Part shown: positions 20,429 through 28,850 of the stretch, one piece after another
How positions within the stretch are numbered: the stretch's first letter is position 1
Layout of the letters: each line of letters opens with the position of its first letter
DNA from: Bacteroidia bacterium
GTDB lineage: Bacteria; Bacteroidota; Bacteroidia; Bacteroidales; Prolixibacteraceae
Length of the DNA: 64,000 nt
Direction of reading: 5' to 3'
NCBI GenBank assembly: GCA_025358025.1
Contig: JANYKW010000009.1
Span: 1 to 64,000 of the forward strand
The notes under the pieces: generated by a model
The model's input: only the letters and a program-made list of their open reading frames with translations
The model's database searches: none
What the model was told of the DNA's origin: nothing
Translations under genes and position numbers: made by a program

Positions 20429-21742
20429 ATGACTGGTAATTCAAACAGAAGAACTTTTTTGAAAAATTCGGCTGTTGCATCTGCGGGAACGCTGATTCTT
20501 CCCCAGATCATCCCTTCAACAGCTTTGGGAATGGGTGGCCGTCTGGCTCCAAGCAACCGTATCGTCATGGGAGCCATTGGCACAGGCTCTCAAGGCAAAA
20601 GTAATATGCGCGATTTTCTGGAACTCAACAAAGAGGTCCAATTTGTTGCAGCGTGTGACGTCGATGCCAACAACCTTCAAAAAGCAAAAGCACTCGCGGA
20701 TGCGGCTTATGCAAAGAGCGATTGCCGTGGTTACAGTGACTATCGCGAGTTCCTGGAGAAAGAAAAACTTGATGCAGTCGCCATCGCACTTCCGGATCAC
20801 TGGCACGGAATCATCTACACTGCTGCTGTCGAGAAAAAGCTGCATGTATATGGTGAGAAACCGATCTGCCGTACCATCCGCGATGGTCAAACTATCGTGA
20901 AAGCAGTTCAAAAAAATAATATCACCTGGCAAACAGGCAGCTGGCAAAGATCAAGACCTAATTTTCACCGAGGTGCAGAACTGGTCATCAACGGCAGGAT
21001 TGGAAAAATCAGTACCATTGAAGTCGGTCTTCCTAACGGAAACAGGGGTATCGGTACTCCTCCCGTCCAGGAGGTCCCTCCTGAACTGAACTGGGACATG
21101 TGGCTCGGGCCGGCACCCAAAGTTGCCTACCGTGGTGTCAGCCACTGGAACTGGCGCTGGATCCTCGAATATTCCGGTGGTCAACTCACCGACTGGGCAG
21201 GCCACCACATCGACATAGCAAACTGGGGGGCCGGACTGGAACATACAGGACCTGTCGAAATTTTCGGTGAAGGCGTCTATCCAAGAGAAGGGATCTACAA
21301 TGTTCCGGTCGAATACGACTTTCTATGTAAGTATGTCAACGGGATTGATATGAGGGTATGCAATGAAGCACGTCTCGAAAAAGGTTCAGGCACAACCTGG
21401 TACGGCGACAAAGGCTGGATACACGTCAACCGTGGCGACACCCTCATGGCTTCTGATCCAAAAATTCTGCAGGAGGTGATTGGAGAAAACGAGATTCACC
21501 TGATCAAAAGCGAAAATCACTGGCAAAATTTTATCGACTGTATTCGCTCAGGACAAAAAACCATCGCTCCGATTGAAGTCGCTTACAGGGCTATCTCAGT
21601 CGCACTTTTGGGAGAGATTGCTATGCAGACCGGACAGCGGATTAAATGGGATCCGGAGAAGGAAGAGATCGTTAATAATTCCATGGCCTCACGCCTGCTC
21701 GACCGCCCCTACCGTAAACCCTGGGAGTTACCAACAATTTAA
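20429..21742 (+). CDS. exported Gfo/Idh/MocA family oxidoreductase (Tat-type leader)
   Basis: SNRRTFLKNSAVASAGTLILP leader; GAIGTGSQGKSNMRDFL; HVYGEKPICRTI; DWAGHHIDIANWG. Confidence 0.9.
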   Translation: MTGNSNRRTFLKNSAVASAGTLILPQIIPSTALGMGGRLAPSNRIVMGAIGTGSQGKSNMRDFLELNKEVQFVAACDVDANNLQKAKALADAAYAKSDCRGYSDYREFLEKEKLDAVAIALPDHWHGIIYTAAVEKKLHVYGEKPICRTIRDGQTIVKAVQKNNITWQTGSWQRSRPNFHRGAELVINGRIGKISTIEVGLPNGNRGIGTPPVQEVPPELNWDMWLGPAPKVAYRGVSHWNWRWILEYSGGQLTDWAGHHIDIANWGAGLEHTGPVEIFGEGVYPREGIYNVPVEYDFLCKYVNGIDMRVCNEARLEKGSGTTWYGDKGWIHVNRGDTLMASDPKILQEVIGENEIHLIKSENHWQNFIDCIRSGQKTIAPIEVAYRAISVALLGEIAMQTGQRIKWDPEKEEIVNNSMASRLLDRPYRKPWELPTI

Positions 21743-22972
21743 ATGAAAAATAAAATGAAAAAAAGATATTCACTTCTCCTGCTGTTGGCAGGGTTTTTCG
21801 TCTTCCAGTCCTGTCAGGAAAAAACAGCATATAAAGCACTGATAGTTACCGGACAAAGCAATCACAACTGGTCAGCATCCGCACCTATCCTGAAAACAAT
21901 ACTCGACCAGACAGAATTGTTTACCACAGACATCGCGCAAACTCCTCCGGAAAATGGCGACATGAAAAATTTTCGGCCAAAGTTCAAAAATTACAATGTG
22001 GTTGTAATCGATTACAACGGTGTCTCCTGGTCGGAAGAAACCAAAGCAGCTTTTCTCGGGTACGTTAATAATGGCGGAGGAGTCGTCATCTATCATGAAG
22101 CAGACAACTCATTCGCTGATTGGAAAGAGTACAACGAGATTATCGGTTTGGGAGGCTGGAACAAACGTTCTGAAAAAGATGGACCCTATGTCTATTACAA
22201 AAAGGACCAACTTGTTGTAGATACAGCCGCCGGATCAGCCGGATCACACGGTCCCCAGCACGAATACCTGGTGAAAGCCAGAAAGGCTGATCATCCAATC
22301 CTGAGCGGTCTTCCTGTTGCATGGATGCATGGCAAAGATGAACTTTACAGCACCCTGCGCGGACCTGCCAAAAACATGGAGATTCTGGCAACAGCCTACG
22401 CCGATACTGCAAAAAGAGGTACAGGCAGGGATGAACCGATGCTCATGACCATCACTTACGGAAAGGGAAGAATCTTTCACACTGCCATGGGTCACGTTGG
22501 GAAAGATGAAACCCATCCGGCAACTGAATGTGTTGGATTTATCGTTACTTTCCAGCGCGGCGCCGAATGGGCTGCCTGCGGAAAAGTAACTCAGCCAATC
22601 CCACTGGATTTTCCAAACGTGGCCGGCTCCGTCTTAAGGCCTGATTATAAAATAGTTACACTTGACGAGGATTTAGAAAAAATTTCAAATTATACCATTG
22701 ACAAAAGTACCCGCTACCTGACTGACCTTCAAGGAAGAATCCGAAAAGTCAGTGGCGATCCGGTAGCTATGCTTGAGCTTGAAAAAAAGTTGGTGGCTAT
22801 TTTACAAAACCCTTCCGCAACACCGGATGGTAAAAGACTCATTCTGAGAGAACTCGCATGGATGGGTTCTGATTATTGCCTTCCTACTGTTCGGGATCTG
22901 CTGAATGATATGAATCTGCAGGATGCGGCAGCATTTACACTGGAAAGAATGAAGGGTCCAAGAAAAATCTAG
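21743..22972 (+). CDS. ThuA-domain lipoprotein with HEAT-like C-terminal extension
   Basis: Lipobox FQSC; ALIVTGQSNHNW, VVIDYNGVSW, GGGVVIYHEADNSF, RIFHTAMGHVGKDE; helical C-terminus. Start codon directly follows the previous stop. Confidence 0.85.
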   Translation: MKNKMKKRYSLLLLLAGFFVFQSCQEKTAYKALIVTGQSNHNWSASAPILKTILDQTELFTTDIAQTPPENGDMKNFRPKFKNYNVVVIDYNGVSWSEETKAAFLGYVNNGGGVVIYHEADNSFADWKEYNEIIGLGGWNKRSEKDGPYVYYKKDQLVVDTAAGSAGSHGPQHEYLVKARKADHPILSGLPVAWMHGKDELYSTLRGPAKNMEILATAYADTAKRGTGRDEPMLMTITYGKGRIFHTAMGHVGKDETHPATECVGFIVTFQRGAEWAACGKVTQPIPLDFPNVAGSVLRPDYKIVTLDEDLEKISNYTIDKSTRYLTDLQGRIRKVSGDPVAMLELEKKLVAILQNPSATPDGKRLILRELAWMGSDYCLPTVRDLLNDMNLQDAAAFTLERMKGPRKI

Positions 22973-23025
22973 CTATCGCACCATACTTCCTATTTCCAGT
23001 GAACAAATATTAATCTTGTCTTACC

Positions 23026-23955
23026 ATGTTCTCTCTGGTAATTCCCGTCTTCAACGAAGAGCAGCTAATCAAAGAATTGGTTGCCAGAACAGTATGTGCT
23101 GTCGAATCTTTTGTCGACGATTATGAACTGCTCTTTGTTGATGATGGGAGTACCGATGGAACTGTTGAGAAACTTCTGGAGCTCAGGCTTTTGAATAAAA
23201 ATATTAAAATCATCTCCCTCTCTAAAAATTTTGGTCACCAGGCCGCCTATACTGCAGGACTTGAATTTTCAACAGGAGATTTAGTCGCTATGATGGATGG
23301 TGATCTCCAGGATCCTCCGGAACTTCTGGCTGCTATGTTTCAGAAAATTAAGAAAGAGGGTTATGACATCATCAGCGGCAAACGGACAGGAAGTAAGGGA
23401 TTCACGAACCGTACCCTCTTAACCTGGATATTTCACCTTCTTTTCAAAAATATTGCCGGACTCGAGAACATCGAAAATACCGGTAACTTTTCTATGATGA
23501 CGCGCGAGGCACTGATGGCACTCCTCTCTTTAAAGGAAAAAGTCAGATACATGCCCGGTCTGCGCTCTTTCATCGGATTCAAACAGGGCACCGTCGATTT
23601 TATCAGGGAAGACCGGTTTCACGGAGAGCCAAAAATGAGCCTTTCCAAACTTTTTTCCCTGGCAAACGACGCAATCTTCTCCTTTTCCAGACTACCCATC
23701 CGGTTGTGCCTCTATATGGGAACCATTGGAACAATCATCTTTATGCTTGCTGGAATTTACGTACTCATTGAAAAAATTCTTGGCCTTGCAGTGCTGGGCT
23801 GGTCATCTACACTGTTGAGCCTATATTTTCTGGGTTCCATACAGTTGATTTTCCTGGGAATCGTTGGAGAATATGTTTTCAGAATTTATAAGGAATCGCA
23901 AAACCGTCCGATCTATTTTATCAAAAAAATCCATGAAGATCCTTCAGCCTCTTGA
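23026..23955 (+). CDS. GT2 family polyprenyl-phosphate glycosyltransferase (DPM1/GtrB type)
   Basis: FSLVIPVFNEEQLIKEL, LLFVDDGSTDGT, SLSKNFGHQAAYTAG, MDGDLQDPPE; two C-terminal TM segments. Confidence 0.9.
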   Translation: MFSLVIPVFNEEQLIKELVARTVCAVESFVDDYELLFVDDGSTDGTVEKLLELRLLNKNIKIISLSKNFGHQAAYTAGLEFSTGDLVAMMDGDLQDPPELLAAMFQKIKKEGYDIISGKRTGSKGFTNRTLLTWIFHLLFKNIAGLENIENTGNFSMMTREALMALLSLKEKVRYMPGLRSFIGFKQGTVDFIREDRFHGEPKMSLSKLFSLANDAIFSFSRLPIRLCLYMGTIGTIIFMLAGIYVLIEKILGLAVLGWSSTLLSLYFLGSIQLIFLGIVGEYVFRIYKESQNRPIYFIKKIHEDPSAS

Positions 23956-26011
23956 GGGAAAAAGTGCGAAACCGATTTTTGCGATAGGATCGGCTATTCT
24001 ACTGCTCTTCCTGATCCTGAGCAGCAAGGAGGCCGGCATTTCCGGCGACGAAGATCTTCACTACCAGCAATCAATCGCCGTTTACAACTATTTTGCCTCT
24101 GGTGGCACCGATCAAAGTGCACTCAATACCCCTGCTACCCACCTGAAATACTATGGACAATCATTTGATAATCTGGCAACTATACTAATTAATTGGTTTA
24201 ACATCGACGACATATATTTCTTTCGCCATGTGATGAACGCATTGGCCGCCTGGATATGCATCCTGCTGGCTGCTATGCTCTCCATATGGCTTTCCGGGTA
24301 CGGTGCCGGAATGCTGACCCTGGTACTCTTTGCCCTCTCCCCTACTTTCCTGGGTCATGCACAGAATAACCTGAAGGATATTCCCTTTGCACTTGCCTAC
24401 CTCGCCGGTAGTCTTTTTATGCTGAAATGGCTGTTTGCCGAACGCATAACCTGGAGGAATACCTTGCTGCTGATACTCTCTATCGCCTTTTGCATCAGCA
24501 TACGTCCGGGCGGAGTCCTGCTTATCTGCTACCTGCTGCTCTTCACCCTGATCGTGGAGATTAAAACCTACCGGGAAACAAAAAAACTAAATTTTAGCAT
24601 CCTGAAAATTAAATTTTTATACCTTTTTTTGATTATATTCCTCTCCTATCTGCTCGGAATACTGCTCTGGCCCTATGCACTGCAGAATCCTGTTACAGGT
24701 TTTTGGGAATCTTTCAAAGTGATGACCCAATTCCCTTCCACCATCCGGCAAATATTCGAAGGAAAAATGGAGTGGTCAGATTGGATGCCCTGGTACTATC
24801 TGCCTAAACTCATGCTTCTCACCATTCCGCTACTGGTTTGGCTAGGTTTGTTTGGTTTCATGACCCTGGCCGGGAAAGCAGTAAAGAAAGATCCGTTGAA
24901 ATATTGGTTTCTAATCTTCACCGTGATCTTCCCGGTGGCATTTGTGATCTATGAAAAATCCAACCTCTATGGTTCGTGGCGACATTTCCTCTTTATATAT
25001 CCCGCAATGGTGGTGCTTGCTTCCATTGGATTGAAGAACATGCTCTTCTACTATAATAACCGCCTCTCTCAAGCATTGGTTGCTGGCACAATTTTACTGC
25101 TGGCGATTCATCCATTCAAGTTCATGACCAAAAATCATCCATACTATTACCTCTATTACAATGAGTTGACAGGTGGATTGAAGGGAGCATACGGTAATTA
25201 TGAAACAGATTATTACTACCATTCCATTCGCGAAGGCTCAGAATGGCTCATAGAATATTTGAAAAAGAACCATCCTGGCGACAGTCTGAAAGTGGGCACC
25301 AACTTCCCGGCCGACTGGTTCTTCAGAGAGGAAAAACAGCTTTCTGTCAAATATTTTCCCTACAATGAAAGAAGTCAGCGCGACTGGGATTACTACATAG
25401 TTACCAACAGCTACATCTCACCGACGCTCCTGAGAAGCAAAATCTGGCCTCCAAAAAATAGCATAAAGATTATTGAAGCCGACGGAATCCCGATTTGTGC
25501 GGTTGTCAAAAGAGAAAATAAATTTGATTTTCAGGGATACATTGCCTTCAAACAGCACCTTCTGGAAGAATCAGTCAAATATTTTGAAGAGCAGCTAAAA
25601 AAAGATTGTCAGGATGAAATAATCTTTTTTAATTTTGCCTCGGCTTGTTACTCCATGGGCAACAAGGAGAAAGCGATGTTGATCCTGCAAAAAGGATTGG
25701 AAATCAACCCGGATTGCGAACAAATCCTGATGTTTCAGGCCAATATTTACGCAGAGTACGGGGATACCGTCAAAGCTGAAAAATTATACCTGCGTCTCAT
25801 CAGTGTCAATAGGAAATATTTTGACGCATATCCGGTTCTGGCAAAAATCCTGATCGCGCAAAAGGAACTGATTAAAGCCCGGAAACTGTTGAAAAGCTGC
25901 CTGATGATGCAACCAGGATATAAACCAGCCATTGTTGGACTGGCCGACAGTTACAGAACATCCGACCCGGAGGTGGCAAAGAAATACGATGAGCTGGCGA
26001 GGGAAAAGTGA
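23933..26011 (+). CDS. GT39/ArnT-like integral membrane glycosyltransferase with C-terminal TPR region
   Basis: Multi-TM; SGDEDLHYQQSIAVYNYF; C-terminal TPR-like repeats. Start placed at MKILQPLEG, overlapping the previous gene by 23 nt. Confidence 0.75.
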   Translation: MKILQPLEGKSAKPIFAIGSAILLLFLILSSKEAGISGDEDLHYQQSIAVYNYFASGGTDQSALNTPATHLKYYGQSFDNLATILINWFNIDDIYFFRHVMNALAAWICILLAAMLSIWLSGYGAGMLTLVLFALSPTFLGHAQNNLKDIPFALAYLAGSLFMLKWLFAERITWRNTLLLILSIAFCISIRPGGVLLICYLLLFTLIVEIKTYRETKKLNFSILKIKFLYLFLIIFLSYLLGILLWPYALQNPVTGFWESFKVMTQFPSTIRQIFEGKMEWSDWMPWYYLPKLMLLTIPLLVWLGLFGFMTLAGKAVKKDPLKYWFLIFTVIFPVAFVIYEKSNLYGSWRHFLFIYPAMVVLASIGLKNMLFYYNNRLSQALVAGTILLLAIHPFKFMTKNHPYYYLYYNELTGGLKGAYGNYETDYYYHSIREGSEWLIEYLKKNHPGDSLKVGTNFPADWFFREEKQLSVKYFPYNERSQRDWDYYIVTNSYISPTLLRSKIWPPKNSIKIIEADGIPICAVVKRENKFDFQGYIAFKQHLLEESVKYFEEQLKKDCQDEIIFFNFASACYSMGNKEKAMLILQKGLEINPDCEQILMFQANIYAEYGDTVKAEKLYLRLISVNRKYFDAYPVLAKILIAQKELIKARKLLKSCLMMQPGYKPAIVGLADSYRTSDPEVAKKYDELAREK

Positions 26012-26116
26012 ATAGTGAACAGCGAATAATGAATAGCAGGGGCGGCTTGTTTCTGCCCATTAACGCTACCGGTAATATATGATGATTATTTAGTAACAAA
26101 TATAAAAACAGACAAG

Positions 26117-26365
26117 ATGAAGAAAACCATGATTCGTTTGGCACTGGCAATCGTCCTGATGCTGAATATCGCAGCCATCACGATGGCCCAGCAACCGGTA
26201 GCAACCAAGGATACTATCAATGCCGACAAGGCTGCAAAGCCTGTTTTCTATCAGGCTACTGAAGAGGAAGATTCCAAAGGCGGAGTCAGTTCAACTGTCT
26301 ATATCATCGTCGGCTTGGTGGTAGTAGCCGGAGCCATCTTCCTGCTGCGTAAAAAGAAAAAATAA
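26117..26365 (+). CDS. small secreted protein with signal peptide, short acidic linker, C-terminal TM and KKKK tail
   Basis: MKKTMIRLALAIVLMLNIAAITMAQQ...EEEDSKGGVSSTVYIIVGLVVVAGAIFLLRKKKK. Confidence 0.65.
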   Translation: MKKTMIRLALAIVLMLNIAAITMAQQPVATKDTINADKAAKPVFYQATEEEDSKGGVSSTVYIIVGLVVVAGAIFLLRKKKK

Positions 26366-26373
26366 GCAGATCC

Positions 26374-26424
26374 GATTAGTAGAAAATGAGCAAGCCTCAT
26401 CGGCTTGCTCATTTTCTACTAATC
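26374..26424. terminator. perfect 23-bp stem, 5-nt loop; bidirectional terminator overlapping the selD stop codon
   Basis: GATTAGTAGAAAATGAGCAAGCC (26374-26396) / TCATC / GGCTTGCTCATTTTCTACTAATC (26402-26424). Confidence 0.8.
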
Positions 26425-27462
26425 CAAATACAGGCTCCTCTTACTCCTTGGTACCGCCTCCCCTATGATCGCAGACTCGGGTAAGCCTGCCTTTGTTTTT
26501 AAAAGCTCCAGCACCTCATCTGCTTTGTCTGCAGGTACAGCCATCAGCAATCCTCCTGAGGTCTGCGCATCGCAGCATAACATTTTTCGTTCATAAGCCA
26601 GGGAAGATCCAAACGTAGTACTCTCCTTCACAAATTCCAGATTTCTAAAAGCCGCACCAGGGATACACCCCTCTTCCAGCAGTGTGAGTGCTTCAGGAAA
26701 TAACGGCAACTGTTTTGACTGAATTCTGAGCGTAACCCCACTGGCATCAGCCATACGCATGGCATGGCCCAATAATCCAAATCCTGTAACATCTGTGGCC
26801 CCTTTCAGGTTGAACTCCTGCATCACCACGGCGCCACTTTTATTGAGCATCTTCATGTAATTCAGTGCTTTGCGTACTGTATCCGCATCGGTCATCCTGC
26901 TTCGTTGTCCGGCCAGGATCACCCCCGATCCCAGTGGTTTTGTCAGGATCAGTAAATCTCCTGGCCTTACCCCTGAATTGGTAATCAGCTTGTCGGGATG
27001 TATGGTCCCGACGACTGCCAACCCGAATTTTGGAGGGTAATCCTCAATGGTATGTCCGCCGAGTACCAAAGCTCCTGCTTCCACTACTTTATCGTGACCA
27101 CCCTGCAGGATGGCTCCAAATACTTCCAATGGAATTTTTTGAGCTGAGAACATCATCAGATTGAGAACCAGCAACGGTGTTCCACCCATGGCATAGACAT
27201 CACTCAGGGCATTAGCAGCAGCAATCTGTCCAAACTCATATCCGTCGCTGCAAACAGGGGGGAAAAAATCTGTGGTATATATCAGGGCAGTCTCATCATT
27301 CAGCTTGTAAACACCCGCATCGTCATGTGTCTCAATGCCAACCATCAGATTGGGATGCTCCACCCTGGGCAGTTTTGCAAGAATCTCACCCAACTGTACC
27401 GGTGATAGTTTAGCAGAGCAACCACCCTGTTCAACTGTCGTTAACAAATCAAAATCACTCAT
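26419..27462 (-). CDS. selD: selenide, water dikinase (Cys form)
   Basis: MSDFDLLTTVEQGGCSAKLSP, DDAGVYKL, TTDFFPPVCSDGYEFGQIAAANALSDVYAMGG, TDVTGFGLLGHAMRMA, CDAQTSGGLL. Confidence 0.96.
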   Translation of the reverse strand: MSDFDLLTTVEQGGCSAKLSPVQLGEILAKLPRVEHPNLMVGIETHDDAGVYKLNDETALIYTTDFFPPVCSDGYEFGQIAAANALSDVYAMGGTPLLVLNLMMFSAQKIPLEVFGAILQGGHDKVVEAGALVLGGHTIEDYPPKFGLAVVGTIHPDKLITNSGVRPGDLLILTKPLGSGVILAGQRSRMTDADTVRKALNYMKMLNKSGAVVMQEFNLKGATDVTGFGLLGHAMRMADASGVTLRIQSKQLPLFPEALTLLEEGCIPGAAFRNLEFVKESTTFGSSLAYERKMLCCDAQTSGGLLMAVPADKADEVLELLKTKAGLPESAIIGEAVPRSKRSLYLD

Positions 27463-27465
27463 AGC

Positions 27466-27636
27466 CACAAAATTACCACAAAAACACAAATACCCCCCAA
27501 TCTTACCACAGATTACTCAAATTAACCACAGCCCTCACCACAAATGGCACAAATGAACACAAATAACCCCTGCCTTACCACAGATTACACTAATTAACCC
27601 CTGCCATACCACAGATTACACTAATTACACAGATTA
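27466..27636. repeat. cluster of degenerate direct repeats with core TACCACAGATTACACTAATTA
   Basis: Core copies at 27504-27516 (partial), 27576-27596 and 27607-27627 (the last two identical over 21 nt, period 31). Confidence 0.85.
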
Positions 27637-27718
27637 AAAGGAAAAAGTATTTTGTTATTCGTTTATCCGATTCATTTACTGTAACTTGTATTTGACCAAT
27701 GCAATTAAAATAAATATC

Positions 27719-27781
27719 ATGGAAGAAAATTACCTTTTTAAGGAGGAATGCTACCAAATAATTGACCAATTCATTTGTTAA
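27719..27781 (+). pseudogene. 20-codon ORF resembling the N-terminus of GxxExxY-type proteins; probable remnant
   Basis: ATG..TAA translates MEENYLFKEECYQIIDQFIC, like the usual start of GxxExxY proteins (E-Y-L-[YF]-K-E-E-x-Y-x-I-I), and sits between the 27.5 and 27.8 kb repeats. Confidence 0.45.
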
Positions 27782-27792
27782 AATAGCGGTTG

Positions 27793-27832
27793 CTTTTTGT
27801 GGTCATTTGTGCAATTTGAGGTATGGGCTGGG
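27793..27832. repeat. dispersed repeat, same orientation as the copy at 35340-35378
   Basis: CTTTTTGTGGTCATTTGTGCAATTTGAGGTATGGGCTGGG versus CTTTTTGTGACATTTGTGTAATCTGTGGTAGGGTCAGGG. Confidence 0.75.
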
Positions 27833-27834
27833 TT

Positions 27835-28743
27835 TCAGCCCCCGACTGTCGCCTCTATCCCATATTCCTTAAATATTTCGACAGCCTTTTGAATTGCCTC
27901 AGCACCAGGCTCTTCGAGTAACTGAAAATCAACGGCTCTTCCCAGTTTCAAATATTTCGTTTGTGCGATTTTATGGTATGGAAGCAAATTCACCGTTTTC
28001 TTCTCCCCCGGTAATGTTGCTACAAATTGTGCTGTTTGGATTAAATTATCCTCGTCATCATTAACTCCGCTTATCAGTGGTATGCGGATAATTAAATTGG
28101 TGTCGGTTCCCGCCAGAATCCTGAGATTTTCGAGGATCTTCCCATTGGGTACACCGGTCCATTGGTGGTGTCGCACAGAATCCACCATCTTCAGATCGTA
28201 TAAAAAGAGATCCGTGTGTCCGGCAACTTGGAGGAGTATTTCGCTACTCACCAGCCCTGCCGTGTCCACTGCCCGGTGAATCCCCCTTTTCCCGCATTCG
28301 TCCAGCAGCTGTAGCAGCATATCAGGATGCAGCAGGGGCTCTCCTCCCGAGAAAGTAACTCCACCACCCGACTGCTCAAAAAACACCCGCTCCTTCTCTA
28401 TCTCCATCATGATCTCCTCAACCGTGAGCCGGGTGCCAGACAACTCGATCGCCTTCGTGGGGCAGACTTCCGCACAGGCACCACACATCCGGCATAGGGC
28501 AGTGTCCGTTGCGATACCTCCGGATGTCAGGGTGAGCGCCCGGTTCGGACATGCTTCCACGCAGGTGCCGCAGCGGATACATCGTGCCGGAGCATACATA
28601 CGCTCCTGGCCCGCGGGGATCCCTTCCGGATTGTGGCACCATGCACAGCTCAGGTTGCATCCTTTCAGGAAAATCACAATCCGTATCCCCGGACCATCAT
28701 GTATGGCATAACGCTTGATATCAAACAGCAAAGGCATTTGCAT
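27835..28743 (-). CDS. glycyl-radical enzyme activating protein (radical SAM, with two extra 4Fe-4S motifs)
   Basis: YAIHDGPGIRIVIFLKGCNLSCAWCHNPEG; CIRCGTCVEACPNRAL; CRMCGACAEVCPTKAI. Start placed at MQMPLLFD. Confidence 0.93.
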   Translation of the reverse strand: MQMPLLFDIKRYAIHDGPGIRIVIFLKGCNLSCAWCHNPEGIPAGQERMYAPARCIRCGTCVEACPNRALTLTSGGIATDTALCRMCGACAEVCPTKAIELSGTRLTVEEIMMEIEKERVFFEQSGGGVTFSGGEPLLHPDMLLQLLDECGKRGIHRAVDTAGLVSSEILLQVAGHTDLFLYDLKMVDSVRHHQWTGVPNGKILENLRILAGTDTNLIIRIPLISGVNDDEDNLIQTAQFVATLPGEKKTVNLLPYHKIAQTKYLKLGRAVDFQLLEEPGAEAIQKAVEIFKEYGIEATVGG

Positions 28744-28806
28744 CAATGGTTCTATAAATAATTCATTTCGTCTCATGCTCAATTTCGGGAGTTTCCACAG
28801 TCTTCT

Positions 28807-28848
28807 CCGTCCCTCCATCTCACCGTCCCTCCATCTCACCGTCCCTCC
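28807..28848. repeat. short tandem repeat, 16-nt unit CCGTCCCTCCATCTCA x ~2.6
   Basis: Copies at 28807-28822 and 28823-28838, partial at 28839-28848, between activase and GRE genes. Confidence 0.85.
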
Positions 28849-28850
28849 CG

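Noticed and set aside
23864-23932. Upstream start for the GT39-like gene
   Set aside because: The first 23 residues are an out-of-frame reading of the GT2 C-terminus; the ATG at 23933 fits better.
26374-26424. Possible SECIS or selenium-related RNA element at the selD 3' end
   Set aside because: selD ends in TAG and encodes Cys (GGCSAK) at the catalytic position; no in-frame TGA is present. A terminator explains the hairpin better.
27466-27636. CRISPR array
   Set aside because: Repeat units are degenerate with unequal spacing (72 and 31 nt), no uniform unique spacers and no cas genes nearby.
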